Assembly: GCA_029706075.1 (NCBI GenBank)
Contig: JAINUG010000015.1
Coordinates: 3,507,154 to 3,571,153 of the forward strand
Origin: Aldrovandia affinis
Taxonomy: Eukaryota > Chordata > Actinopteri > Notacanthiformes > Halosauridae
Direction of reading: 5' to 3'
Length of the DNA stretch: 64,000 nucleotides
The notes beneath the pieces are model-generated. The model was given only the letters and a program-made list of their open reading frames with translations, did not search any database and was not told the DNA's origin. This document shows, piece after piece, positions 48,721-60,745 of the stretch. The translations under genes and the position numbers were made by a program. Within the stretch, counting starts at the first letter, position 1. Every line of letters starts with the position of its first letter.

Positions 48721-51700
48721 CTAATAGAATAAATTTTGGAATTTGGGAAAATTTGAATTGGAAAACTGCATTCTGCGCACCAAATACCTTCGGTTTCTGT
48801 GATGAAATTATGAAAATAAAGAAATTATACAAAATTCCACATTTTCTACATAAAAAGGCATCCCAAAACAAAATTCATTAAATCATGCACTAAACTGCCT
48901 GATTGGATCTGAGAGTTAGTAACTATAATGTCAAGTGACTATAAATTAAATATTGACTATGTTGTATGATAGTTACATATTCAGAGTTTAGATAAAATTG
49001 GGTTTAGATAAACAGTGGGAGTCTTGAATACTTGAATACTATGAGTATGGAAATGATTTGTTCACATGATGTAGGCACTGCATGTTTGAGCAACATGCTA
49101 CCCGTGGCTCTTGTTTTGTGGTGTGCAGAATCAGGTAAAGTATAAGCTGTCAATTCCATACACAGCTGAGTAATGGGATAATTGTTGTGTTTTTCCAAAA
49201 ATCACTCAGTCCCTTTTGGTCAAGGGAAAAACACTCCAATTGTTTTCTGAGCAATGACTGCTCCACCTCATTTCTAAAGCTTCACATATATTGCTATGGA
49301 TCAGGTGTAAGTTGTGGAATATACATGTAAACCATTTTAAATTCATTCATTGAAAAGAAAGGATGTTGACATACCAGTGATTTTAATATTCATATTTAAA
49401 CTAGGACACCTATGCTTTGGAAATGAGCTAAATGTTTTTGTTTTTTTGTCACTGAGGTATTGTAGGCACTGTACTGCTCTAACTGTATTGCAATGATTTC
49501 CATCACACGTCGCCAAGATAAAACATAAACACAAAATCCATAAAAACAAATGTAGCATGAACTCCAAACATGAAATTCTCAAATAAAGTTGATTTTGCAA
49601 TGCTTCATATCATCCTCCTGTGTCACTGGTAATCAGAACAAGATCCTCTGATAGTCTTTGCTGTGCCCCAGGATACATTACTATCCCAGCACAGTCATTA
49701 GCTAATGATAATGGCCAAGGTTATGGTTTTTATAGCTTCAAGTGCTGGTGATAATGCTTAAGGATTCCTTTTTTTCTTGTGCTGAAAAAATAGACTAGGA
49801 GTCTGTGGGCCATTGTGGTATCAGAGATACCTGCACTGCATTCTCCAACATTTTGCACAGATGCTGAGACTAGCTCATTTGTATATTACAGAGGAATTGA
49901 ATGAGACATAGTTATCAGGACAGTGTTTGGCCTGTGGGGCCTACTTGTTTAAAGGCAACTCTCAAGACTCCTTAATCACTCTACAATCCTCTCATTTTCT
50001 GAAGAAGTGCCATTCATCAACTCATACATTAACTGAATGAGCTTTGAGATTAGCATGCATTTCCTTGAAAAGAAAGCAGAAAAAAACAAAATCATTTTGT
50101 CCACCAAATGTTTAAAAATTATAATTTTGATTGGAAAAAAAAAATTTAATTAAAAAAATGACTTGATCTGATCTGATCTGATCTTGAAATGATGAAATAA
50201 ATGTAAAAATGTATGTAAAAAGCTGGGGAAACCTATTAATAACATTCAAAGAAAGCTATCCCCAAAGGTGATCTCACCCACTGAATGTGTGACTAAACTG
50301 TGTACAAGTGTAGCAATGTGGGTGTCACATGACAACTGTGAATTTCACAGCCTACGATTGTGTATCTCCTCTCCTGTCCACCTGCTAAGCTCCATTATCT
50401 TCACGGCAAATATTTTTATTGATGTTCCCAATCCCTGCTGTGATCTCCGTGGAATGCTTTTTTCTCTGCTGTTCAGGGGAATCTTGAAAAACAATGACCT
50501 CAAGGTGTGATGTGTGATAGCCTCTGCCAAAATGGCATCGCCCATCCTGCTGACATCTCACGTCCACTGACCCAAAAAGCAACACATGCACAAGAGTGAC
50601 TGGATCCCATCCAAGACGAACCTGCACATTCAAAACAAAACCTCAAAGTGCCACGGTAGAGACATCAGACATCTGGTGGGCTTCTATGCCAATCATACAG
50701 TATCTACTTTTTGGAATTTACTGTGGTTCTCTCCTAAGCATATATACATATTAGTGGTATGAACATTTTCTAATCAGCCTAAAGCATTTTTTTATTGTAA
50801 CTGAGGAGGGTAATCCTTTTGGATCATAACACAACATTTTGAAATTTTTTATGACAATAACTGTTTATGACAGATTAGGTGAGACAGAGACCAATGCACT
50901 GTTTATTTGATTTTGACAAAATAACAATAGACCAGTGCACTGTTTATTTGATTTTGACAAAAGGAGGAGAGATGGAGAAGCTACTGGAGGACACAATTAA
51001 AAAATAATTTTAGCAATTGACCATTAGGGGCTCTGAGACCTGACAGGGTTTGCAATATACACAAGACCACCCCTGTCTCTGAAATCCAGCCAGTGCAATG
51101 GTTTATTGTGATAGCGATACTCAGTGTACACAGTATCGACACTGCAACATTCGAAAATGCAACAACAACTTCATTGATTAGTGGTCACATCTTCTGTAGT
51201 GCAGTAAGTCATTTGTATAATATTCTTGCGAAACTGTTTTTCAAGACTGGCATTAGTGGAAACTAAAATAAAATCAACTAAATGTTGCCCATACTGTGCC
51301 ATACTGTGCCAGTCTCCGCATTAATTAATGGCTAGGTATTGTGGAGGTTTACTGGGGAAGCAGCCTTTAATAAATGCATGTTATCCTGATATTACAGCTG
51401 TCTCCTGTATCCCCCCATGGAGCCTACAAAAGTTCAGCTGACCTTTAAAGTACAGCTTGACATCATTAGCTTGCTGCCTTCTCTCTCAGCCACATCCCGC
51501 CCGCCCCCCATGACCTATTCCACTGCAGTCAGGGCTCCATCATCATTAGAGGGCCTCATACTATTTTCCAAATTCCTCCTGCTCAATGTTTGGGGGACTG
51601 CGGTCCTCTGATTTCAACCAGGTCCTTAGGTCACCTAAACTGTGTTTGTGCTGTAGGACACAGGCAGATTAAAAATAATCTTCCCAATAACCAGAGCAGG

Positions 51701-52625
51701 AGACATCACACTCCCTGCCACTCCCTCTCTCTGTCTGTCTCTGGAGCCTCTGCCATTTATAATTGTGTTTGTGCTGCCCTCACAGTAAATGAAACCCCCA
51801 GGGCTCTGTTCTGGCGCCTACTCCCTCCCTGTACTGGCCATCTCTTTTCATTTTCTCTGCCTGTCAACAAACAAAAGGCAAGTTTCATTCAGTATTTGGA
51901 AGTAATTGGCAGACTGTCTGGCTTTATTGTAAAATATGCATTGAAAACAACAACAACAACAACAGCAAGAAAAAACCTGGTCTACAAAAAAACCTATGTA
52001 GCCCACACAAGATGGAATACAAATTGTAGCTTGTTACACCAAGAAATAGTGGTATCACTCAAACGCAGGTCAGACCCTGGACCCTCACTTCGCCTAGTCC
52101 TGCTCAACATATTCCATAATGCTATTTCGTCTCGCTGCTTCAGGTCAGCTCTGTGAGCAGTGATCCTCTAGCAAATGTATTATTTTATGAGGAACATGAA
52201 CTCTGACACATAGGAAACATATTCCAGAGCTAAATCCAGACTACTGGCACCCTGCCCTACATGTAAATTGCTGGCTGATTCCTTTACCCGGAAAACACTG
52301 CACACTGCTGAGATTTGCCTGTCTTAAACTTTTTAAACAACCAGCCTCCCAAGTATTATTTTATAGAGGGATATTCTCAACAACTACCTAAAGAGAATAA
52401 ACTGTAGATAAACTAAATCTGCTAACCACCCTTGGAAGATTTGACTTTGACTTGATTTCACTTGTTAGTTTTGATCTATGACAAATTCAGGCTAGGATTC
52501 AATCTAATGAATGTTTAAGAACAAATGCAATTCAATCAAGTCAAACCGTCTCGGATAAATTTGGCACTGTACTTTAATCAAATCTATTTAACGTGGTAAA
52601 ATATATCGGGCAAAAAAATGAAACG
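48721..52625. other. Non-coding DNA with small repeats
   Basis: No gene was recognised. It holds (TGATC)4 at 50164-50184, a 41-bp duplication at 50891-50962 and (AAC)n at 51945-51963. A GC-richer unique patch at 51.40-52.15 kb includes a 188-codon frame without a domain. Patches at 49.62-49.96 and 51.4-51.9 kb look unique rather than repetitive. Confidence 0.4.
50891..50962. repeat. 41-bp direct tandem duplication
   Basis: CCAATGCACTGTTTATTTGA and the bases after it recur 41 bp later with one change (CCAGTGCACTG), ending GACAAAA both times. It is probably a local replication-slippage duplication. Confidence 0.9.
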
Positions 52626-53095
52626 CAAGTTAAATAGATGCCATTGATTTATAGTATACATGCTATTCATGTATATGCAATATTGTGGTTGTACTCTAAA
52701 TCATTTTTTTATTATTGCAGGAAAACTACACTTTGTAAATATGTTCCTAATCAGTTGCATATGCATTATTGCATATACGTTATTGCTGCTTGTGATTTCA
52801 AAAATAAAGGAGCATTTCACGCCAGTGAAACCATTTGGTATCATTATAAAACATTTTTGTGTACATCTTGCAAGAGACAGGTAAACCCCACTGTTTGTGT
52901 TCCTTATAACTGTAATTAAAACTACCATGATTTAAAGACAGATATTTTTTATGCGCTTGGATTTCCTCGCTACAAGTCATGCAGTTTATTTAATCAATTT
53001 CATTTTCACCTGCAAGAAATATATTTTGTTAATGACAGACCTGTGGATTCATGATTCATTGATTGATTTAGAGATGCAGTATATCACTAACAGCT
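52626..53095 (+). mobile_element. Copy B of the sequence at 46274-48720, internally deleted
   Basis: The two outer blocks match the outer blocks of copy A in the same order and orientation. Only about 120 bp lies between them here, against about 2 kb in copy A. The middle contains a segment bounded by TTATTATTGCAG (acceptor-like) and AGAGACAG|GTAAAC (donor-like), with an open frame including CDFKNKGAFH. A non-autonomous deletion derivative is the simplest reading. A small exon retained in an old gene copy is the alternative. Confidence 0.45.
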
Positions 53096-53888
53096 CTTGA
53101 CTATTTGATATATTGTTTTTTCCCCTATGCAGTAGCTACTGTTTATTTTCTGTCAAACAATTTTTTTATCTTTATGTAGATTAATCTACATTCAAGGATT
53201 CAAGTTAACCTGGCAGCAAAAACTGCAACTTTTTGTCTCCTATTGTTGCAGTACTATTATGAAACTCAAGTTAAATTATATTGGCATTATAGTGATTGTC
53301 GGTCCAAGGTCATTATGTTGTATGCCTGCTCAGTTTTAATGCTATACACAAATGATGTGATCAACCCATATTCGGTAAAAAAAAAATGATGATTAGGTCA
53401 AAAAGCTGTGTCTTTTTATTATTATGCGGTGCTAGGCAGGTGTCCGAACAACAAACAATCACTCTTTTATAAAAATGCATTTCAATACGTGTTCTTCTTC
53501 AGAGAGCTAATGTAAATTCTACACAAAAGTAATTTTTATGTAGCATATGCCACAAATATATGAGACAAAAAATGGGAAAAACTACATTAGTTAATGCTGA
53601 ATTAATCGACTATAATGATATTTCTTAATGTACATGTTTTATTAATTTCATTAAAGTGGGGATTGTAAAGTTGGAGACTGAATTTCACTGAACTTCCCAT
53701 CCTGATGAGCATAAGACTCTATATGAGCACAGGCGAATCCTTCTGAGGATAAGGTTCCTTTGACTAACTCCGACTTAAACTTCAGACTTGTCAGATTGAA
53801 TTGCATTTGCCCTTATTTAACAAAAGTATGTTAGAGTGCATCTAGGCCTCAGTCTTTGACAAACAAAGCTAAAAGCTTAACATTTATT
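53096..53888. other. AT-rich spacer
   Basis: No gene or named repeat was seen. Confidence 0.5.
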
Positions 53889-54255
53889 TCAGATTTTTCC
53901 CATTTTCTTGCAATTTGGTGGCCAATTGTACTCAACTAAAATTAACTATCCCGTCCTTCTACTATGAGCTCACCGCTACAACTCTGGAACCGGAAGTGAC
54001 AAGGACACTGAACCGCCTCCTCCGAGATGGAACTTGCCAAGCTGTCGACTGTAACTCCAACACACACAGAGCCACTTTTGCACATGGCGAGCCCATGCCG
54101 GCTTCCCTCCCCCCTTCCCCTAAGGGCAGACAGCCAATCTCCACCCCTGAATGAGACTCCTAGCCAGAGCTGAGCTGGCGCAGCCGGGAATCGAACCCAG
54201 ACTACAGTGGGAAACATGCCAAGGGCCTTTACCTGAGGGCCCCAGAAAACTATTA
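53889..54255 (-). mobile_element. tRNA-derived SINE, copy 2 (minus strand)
   Basis: On the minus strand a tRNA-like head carries a perfect B box GGTTCGATTCC (complement of 54187-54197). A GC-rich body contains GAGATTGGCTGTCTGCCC, and the tail reads CAATTGGCCACCAAATTGC then A-rich sequence ending AAAATCTG. The body and tail match the copy at 60402-60742 throughout (for example GATTGGCTGTCTGCCC versus CAATTGGCTGTCCGCCC), so both are one family. The A-box region is more decayed here. No target duplication is obvious. Open frames of up to 117 codons across it are translations of SINE sequence. Confidence 0.82.
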
Positions 54256-56232
54256 TTTTTAAATGAATAAATGCATTTTTATGAGAAACACTCAAGCGTA
54301 CTGCACAGGTACAATCTGGCTGAGCTATGATTTCTTTATATTACGCTTTTGTGGAAGTTATCACCAAAAGTCACACCACCCAGAAGATCGTGTCATAAAG
54401 CTCAGACATGCACTATATTATGGCATTCCCTTGCTGGTCTGTTACAAGATGAGAAAAAAATGGAAATGTGAACATTGAACAGGATATATCAGGATGAAAT
54501 AAAGATGTGAGCCTCTTATTTTTCTCTTGATTTCATTTTAGTTTTAAGTTGCCTAGTTTTTCCACAATTTCAATTCTCAAAGAAATTGAAACTGAAGTTT
54601 TCTAAAGTAACTAGAGAGCTAACTGCAGGAAAAAGAATCCTGGGCTTTGTAATTGTCTATTCACTATCATGAAAAACTCTTTGCTGGTGGCAAGGTCAGC
54701 TTGTCCAATTGACTTGCGGAAGAGGACCAGGTTCTGGGGTTACAGGACACCATTTTTAATGCTCAAGTGTTTATGGAAGTACTTTCCACATTTCACAAAA
54801 CGTATGGGTAAACCTTTCACATTTTTGAACCTATCATGTGGTTGTGTGTTACGTCATTTGCAAGTTTACAACAAATTGCATCTTTAATTGGTCACTATTA
54901 TAATACATCAAGGTCATGGTAATCTGTAGATGTACAGAGGTCAAAGTTGGCCAGTATGAAAACTGGTATAGTTGGCGAACACTTGATATTCCATTTTGCA
55001 TTAAGTTCTAACACCCTAACAGACAGGTAAGTAAAGGTGACAAGAAGGGTTTCAGCTCTGCTATAACAACTTGAAACTTTACATCTCAGAAAATATGTAG
55101 TCGTTGAAGGAGGTGGATTAGAGTTAGAGTTAGAGTTAGCACAGTAGAGTACCCACTAACTGACAGTACCCAATAATTTTATGATGAAAGGCGACAATAC
55201 TTAGATCATAATGTTATACATTTTCTTGAATGTTTCCTAACGTTAAGTCCTAACATTTATAACATTAAAGGTCATTGTTTGAAATGCGTGATAATTAAGG
55301 CTGATTGGTTTCATTGGTCTCATAATTTGGCTAATGATTATTTTGCTGAACAAGTAGGCTACAAAAATGTATTGTAAATCAAAGCATTATAGAAACCGCT
55401 GTTGTGTCTGGGGCCAAGACTTGTTAACTTATACAGGTGAATTGTGTGGTAATGTCAGCTGCATTATATGTGAAACTGGAACTTTAGAAAAGACTGTCAT
55501 CTATCGTTGCCTTTGATTTGTTTTGTCAGAAAATGTCACGGTTCTGGATTGCAGGAAAAAAAGTGTCTGTGTTTATCAAACAATGACATGTGATGGGACG
55601 TGAGGTAAAGTAGAGTGAACACTGATGATGTTTTTGGTGAAAAGAAAATGGGTGGTCCATTGAGAGAAAATCTTAAATCATTTCTCTTTGGGGAAGGGAG
55701 TGACCAGAGATAAGATATCTCAGGTTTTAGCATAGGAAGGCCACTGTGACTGACCCCAAAAAAATTGATACATTTCGCCTCTAGTGCCAAACAGGCTAAA
55801 GTGTGCACTCCTGAAGTACTGTATTGTTGTCACCAGCCAAATTGAGTAGAAGGTTATGATAAGTTATGAAACTGTATTTTGTAGTTTAGATTTGATGACC
55901 CTAAACCAACTGAAAAAAAAGTTTAAAAAAATGTTTTACTGTAGTTAATAAACTACACATTCAATATTTCAAACTGCTTTGTCTACCTTGTTTGTATTTT
56001 ATCGCATTCAATTATGGTCCCAACAGGGTTGGATATGAGAGATGTGTGTTTGCGTTAATACGCACTCCCAAATGACTAACCCATGCTCCCATCCCATGGC
56101 TATACCAACCTTATCACCAACATAATTGTATGCACTTGTACTGAACTCCACCAGTCCAACACGCCCCAAAATAAATGAATTTGCACATACACTGGGTTTG
56201 CATGATCAAAATAGCAGCCAATAGGTGTACAT

Positions 56233-56234
<2 letters not shown>
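54256..56234. other. AT-rich non-coding DNA
   Basis: No gene was recognised. A short (TTAGAG)3 run lies at about 55118-55138. Confidence 0.45.

Positions 56235-56269
<35 letters not shown>
56235..56269. repeat. (CA)n microsatellite
   Basis: A pure CA/AC run of 35 bp followed by imperfect CACATGCACATG steps to about 56300. Confidence 0.95.
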
Positions 56270-56271
<2 letters not shown>

Positions 56272-56300
56272 CCCACACGCACATGCACATGCACACACTT

Positions 56301-57423
56301 ACTCATCGCTCATCAATCCACAGGAGTTGTGGGCTGGTGTGAAGAAGGTGCCACACTTCATACATCTTGCCTGCCCCCTCCTATCACTGGATGTTAATCC
56401 TGCAGAGGCCTTGAAAGAATTAACTGGACTGACACATCTGTGCAAAATGGCTCTGACCTATACTTTTGTCAGAGCTGTCAAGGGGCAAGTTTAAATGCAT
56501 TTACTTTGAGAGGGCTAACTGCTCACTGGAAGGGAAGTTTTAATGGTCACCAACAAAGACATGTCTTTATTAGAACTTGAAAAAGAGTAATTTGATCTCA
56601 AACGTCCAGCTGGAACGAGATCAGGGTCCATCAGAAATGCTTCCTTAGCCACATCACTATAATCTGCTTGGCTCTGAACTCTTTCGCAATTGGGAACAGA
56701 GACGGAACTTGGGTATCTTATGCCACTACAGGAAATGACATGAGTGAGGTGGTACAGCCCAAAAAAACACACAAACATGCAAAAAGCACCTGTTACCAAA
56801 AAAAGAATAGAGAGAACCTTTTCAATATTCTGCAATGCATTGACATTTTTGCACCACGGGCAGTGTGTGCTCAATCAGCAGTTTAGTGATACAGGTGAAC
56901 TCTGGGTAGATCAGCCATTCCTACCATGTTACCTTCAACCCCTGGTAATCTGGCACTGAAGAAATAAGACCCATCATCAATAAGGAAAAAGCTTGAAGGC
57001 TTTTAGGGGAGTAAGAGGAGCCTGCTTGGAACTGCACTCTCCATCAAACCCCTGCATTTTTTTCCAGGCAGACACTTAATATTCAAAGTGGATTGTAGGC
57101 AGCATGCCGAGGATAAAACACAGTAATAGCATGGATTCACTGCTGGACAGCTGTGGAATACAAAGATCGGCCATGGGAAGTGGCTGTGGCTATGTCGGCT
57201 TCATGGAATCCCATCTCACATTTCTTTTTCCTCAAAGACAAACGCAGATGGATGGAGTTCTATTCTACGGGGTTTCTTTTTCAAATAAAAGACTCTGAGC
57301 TGAAAGCAATCCACAGATTTACTGAAATGTATGGATACACTTAGAAGTGGAAATGAGGCATGGGGTTACAACACAGAAACCACATAGTTGGAAGCCATCT
57401 AAAATGGATGAAAAGTCAATGTA
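56301..57423. other. Unique-looking non-coding DNA
   Basis: It is slightly GC-richer and free of recognisable repeats. Short frames on both strands overlap and show no domain. It is a candidate location for conserved non-coding elements. Confidence 0.35.
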
Positions 57424-57500
57424 CAGTGGGTATAAATAGTATCCACTCCCCATTGACATTGAAAAATGCCAAAGGGGGTGAATACCTTTTATACCCACTG
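57424..57500. mobile_element. 77-bp Tc1-type mini-MITE
   Basis: The left end CAGTGGGTATAAATAGTAT and the right end, on the minus strand CAGTGGGTATAAAAGGTAT, form inverted repeats of about 28 bp separated by about 20 bp. TA precedes the left end; CA follows the right end, a probable decayed TA. It shares ends with the relic starting at 59793 and the solo end at 30600-30648, so it is probably a minimal deletion derivative of that Tc1 subfamily. Confidence 0.75.
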
Positions 57501-59059
57501 CATCTGCATATGGAGCTCTTTATTAAAACACGTCTATTTCAACAGTGAAAATGGAGCAGAGGGAATGTGTTTGTCATTCTAGAAATGGTTCTTTCTTCAT
57601 AACAGTGGCTTGTTATCATTTTTGCTTCATAAACAAATATATGGTGCAGGTATAATTTCAAATGGTGAGGTGTTCTGTACGTAAATAGCCACATGAACTT
57701 CAAAAATGTTTTGCTTTCAACATCCCTGATTGCAAATGGCTTTCAGTCCCTGAGAATGACTTTCTCTTTTTATGTGTGACCACATAATTCTGAGAAACAG
57801 TTTGTCATACAAAAGATGATTAGTCTCTGTGTTCTGCATAATCAAGCAGTTCCAATGCAGGTGAGGGCAGGGCTGTGATATTTGCGTTTGTACAGTATTA
57901 GATTTCCCTCCTCCCTGTCACTCTCATTCAAATCACCTGTCAATGCATGTACACTCTACGCAATGTCATTTTCTGTCAGCAACCAATGCCCAGGCTCATC
58001 GTAATCACTATTGAGCCACTCCTTATTATGTTTTTTTTCTCATTCACTGCTTTCTTGCTGTTCAGTAGAGATGTCCTCCTCGTCTTAGCTCTGGAGTAAT
58101 CTTTCTCCGCCATCTGATCAGTGTCACTGGTTTCATATCATTCCAAACAAGCTTCTCTGTAAATACAATTTACTAAATTTCTTCAGAGTTTTAACATTTA
58201 TCCTATTTATGAGTTGTCCAGTGTTGCAGCAAAACTTTTTTTCTTAAGGAATGCAATCATCCCAAGATCCCATGCATTGTATTAGATAAGGATATCATGA
58301 TTGTGAATTTCTCAGAAAAATGGTGCCATCAGCTGAATGTTGAGGATTTTTGTGGTGAGGAGCATTACCCCACAGAGGAACTGTCACCTCCAGTAATCCT
58401 TTGGATGGCTGATGCTTTTGGTCTTTAGGAGAACATTTCTTTCAAAAACAAAAATGACAGTCCTGGTCAAAACAATCCATTGGTAAAGAGGCCTCAGCCT
58501 CTCTGAATTAGTGTGTTTTTTTACCCTTGCTAATCACCCACAGTTTGAGTCTTGATTTTGGACATTAACATAAGCTCCACTTTCCCATGCTCTTGCTCTT
58601 TCTGCTTCAAAAACTGTTGTTGGTATTCATCCCCAATACAGCTTAGCTTAAATATTATTTTTTAAGCTCTTCTCTCAAAGATGGCAATGGAAGCAACACA
58701 AGGACCTCAGAGCCATAGCTCTTACTTAAATTGCAAGGAAAGTATTTGCCAATATAATCGAATCTATTCTGTATACTTTCTGTCACTAAAATGAAGAACA
58801 ACTCATTTTGTGTTCCCAACTGAAGGAGGCGTGGATGATATAAAACTATCCTTCATAAATGAAACTACACACATACGACCTTTGTTTATTTTTGATTTGC
58901 ATTCAATGCCATGCAGTCTCACATCTTGGCTAATAATCTAATTGTACATGTCAATCTCGAGAACCTACAGGAATTATAGATTATAGTTTTTTTTAAATCT
59001 TTAGATCACAAAGTCTTTGTTATCTACATTCTCAGATATAAAATTGACATGTAAAGGTT
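57501..59059. other. AT-rich non-coding DNA
   Basis: No gene or named repeat was seen. Confidence 0.45.
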
Positions 59060-59200
59060 CTCTTCAAGGTTGTGCCTTGTTGCTATTTTTCTTTTACCTT
59101 TTTTAACCTTTACATTAATGACTGCGGAACCAGCTCTAGAGATAAGCATTTGATCACATTTGCAGATGACCGCAGTACCTTTTCTGCCAATCTAAAAAAA
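59060..59200 (+). pseudogene. LINE reverse transcriptase fragment with FADD motif
   Basis: The plus strand reads LYINDCGTSSRDKHL then ITFADDRSTFSANL (about 59108-59202). This matches the RT palm region of L2/jockey-type LINEs (LF.LYINDC......KFADDTT), with the catalytic Asp-Asp at about 59164-59169. Upstream GCACC.. resembles the QGCVLSPLLF block but is eroded. Nothing recognisable of the element continues beyond about 59205. It is an isolated, inactive fragment unrelated to the CR1/Rex1-like copy at 31320. Confidence 0.72.
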
Positions 59201-59402
59201 GTAATTGGCTGCTGAGCTTGTTAATTAATATGAAGATTCTGAAGTTGAACATAGTAGTACAGTATAACTAAATAATTCCAACTGACCAATGGAGACATAA
59301 AACTAAAAATTTGTGGACCATTAGCAGTTTAAACATTTATTAACAATAAATATTGTATTATTGTCTCAGATGAAAAACATATTTATAAAGACATTAAGGG
59401 CA

Positions 59403-59755
59403 GGTGGTGGCAGGTGGTGCAGTGGATAGCACTGTCGCCTCACAGCAAGAAGGTCTCGGGTTCGAATCCAGGCTGGGGGCCTTTCTGTGTGGAGTTTGCA
59501 TGTTCTCCCGTGTCCGCGTGGGTTTCCTCCGGGTACTCCGGTTTCCTCCCACAGTCCAAAGACATGCATGTTAGCCTAATTGGAGAGTCTAAATTGCCCG
59601 TAGGTATGAGTGTGTGAGTGAATGGTGTGTGTGCCCTGCGATGGATTGGCGACCTGTCCAGGGTATATTCCTGCCTCTCGCCCCTATGCATGCTGGGATA
59701 GGCTCCAGCCCCCCCGCGACCCTGACCAGGAATAAGCGGCTTAGACAATGAGATG
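59403..59755 (+). mobile_element. tRNA-derived SINE, 353 bp, with perfect 14-bp TSD
   Basis: A tRNA-like head carries an A-box region (GGTGCAGTGGATAGC, 59415-59429) and a perfect B box GGTTCGAATCC (59459-59469). It is followed by the widespread fish body with GGGTTTCCTCCGGGTACTCC and GTCCAAAGACATGCATG. The 3' part contains GATGGATTGGCGACCTGTCC and ends AATAAGCGGCTTAGACAATG then AGATG. The element is flanked by AGACATTAAGGGCA (59389-59402 and 59756-59769), an exact 14-bp target duplication, so it moved by LINE-mediated retroposition and is comparatively recent. It encodes no protein. Confidence 0.9.
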
Positions 59756-59792
59756 AGACATTAAGGGCATCCTTAAAAGCCTCAACAGAGTA

Positions 59793-60400
59793 CAGTGGGT
59801 ATAAAAAGAATGGCATTTTTCACATTTTATTTTCTTACTTCATGGAATCGAAATGGATTTAATTGGGACATTTTGCCACTAATCAACACAAACTACTCTA
59901 TAATGCCAAATAAAAACATCCCTAAAGCTTAATACTTTGTAGACACACCCTTAGCTTAAATTACAGCTGTGAATGTATTTGGGTAAGTCTCTACCAGCTT
60001 TGCACATCTGGACACTGCAATTTTTCGAGCTTCATCACGTTGCAATTTTCAAATCTTTCCACAGATTCTCAATAACATTGAGGTCTGGGCTTTACCTGGG
60101 CTACTCCAGGACACTCACATCCCAGGTCTCTTGCAGACTGCAGCAGGTTTTCCTCCAAGATTTGTTTATATCTTTACATCCATCCTCTATCCTCTAAGTT
60201 TTACAGTCCCTGAATCAGAGAAGTATCCCCATAGTATTAGGCTCCTGCCATCATGTTTCACAGTAGGGATAGTGTTCTTGGGATGATGCTTGTTAGGCTT
60301 GCATAATGTTGAGACCAAAAAGTTCAATCTTGACCACAGCATCTTCCTCCATTTGTTTTGAGAGTCTCCCACATGCCTTCTGGCAAACTAAATTTTGGGG
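59793..60400 (-). pseudogene. Tc1-like transposase relic (minus strand)
   Basis: The left end CAGTGGGTATAAAAAG (with TA at 59791-59792) is the Tc1-type terminal repeat shared with 57424-57500. On the minus strand the frame at 60372-60187 reads HPKNTIPTVKHDGRSLIL then WGYFSDSGT, matching the central DDE domain of Tc1-like transposases (NTIPTVKHGGG..M.WGCFS). The His, Asp and Arg at KHDGRS depart from the usual KHGGGS. More diverged coding sequence extends on either side. The N-terminal half and the other terminal repeat are missing, the SINE at 60402 abutting the break. Confidence 0.82.
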
Positions 60401-60401
60401 T

Positions 60402-60742
60402 TTCAGATTTTTTCTCCGAATTTGGTAGCCAATTACACCCGCTATTTTCATGTCAATCCCCCCCTCGTACTATGAGTTCGCTGCCATAGCCCTGTGACTG
60501 GCGGTGTCGAAGGCGAAGCATCGTCTCTTCCGAGACAGTGCTCGCCAAGCCGTCGACCATAACTCCAGAGCCACTCCTGTGTGCAGCGAACATCCTGTCG
60601 GCGTCCCTCCCTCCTCCCTGGGGCGGACAGCCAATTGCCGCCCCCGGTAGCACTCCCGGCCAGAGCCAACTCTGGTGCGGTGGGAAATCGAACCCCCGTC
60701 GAACGTTGTAACCACTGGACCACGCGGGAGGCCTCAAACCTG
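60402..60742 (-). mobile_element. tRNA-derived SINE, copy 3 (minus strand)
   Basis: On the minus strand the head reads CCTCCCGCGTGGTCCAGTGG then TTACAACG, very like the 5' half of tRNA-Glu (TCCC..GTGGTCTAGTGGTTA). A B box GGTTCGATTTC follows (complement of 60683-60693). A GC-rich body contains GGGGGCGGCAATTGGCTGTC, and the tail reads TAATTGGCTACCAAATTC then AAAAAATCTG. It belongs to the same family as 53889-54255 and is better preserved. It sits at the truncated edge of the Tc1 relic. Open frames across it are shadows. Confidence 0.85.
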
Positions 60743-60745
60743 GTT

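Noticed and set aside
51590..52156. 188-codon plus-strand open frame
   Set aside because: It has no recognisable domain, includes a (Thr)n run from the AAC repeat, and a frame of this length is plausible by chance in a GC-richer patch of a 64-kb window. No splice or start context stands out.
54170..54255. Functional tRNA gene on the minus strand
   Set aside because: The B box is perfect but the A-box half is decayed and the sequence runs into a SINE body.
55118..55140. Interstitial telomere repeat
   Set aside because: The unit is TTAGAG, not TTAGGG, and only about three copies are present.
59414..59475. Functional tRNA gene
   Set aside because: A- and B-box motifs are present but no cloverleaf with a proper anticodon and acceptor stem can be drawn. 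The flanking duplication and long body show a SINE.
59366..59816. Several overlapping open frames of 67-102 codons
   Set aside because: They all cross the tRNA-derived SINE; no protein family uses this sequence.
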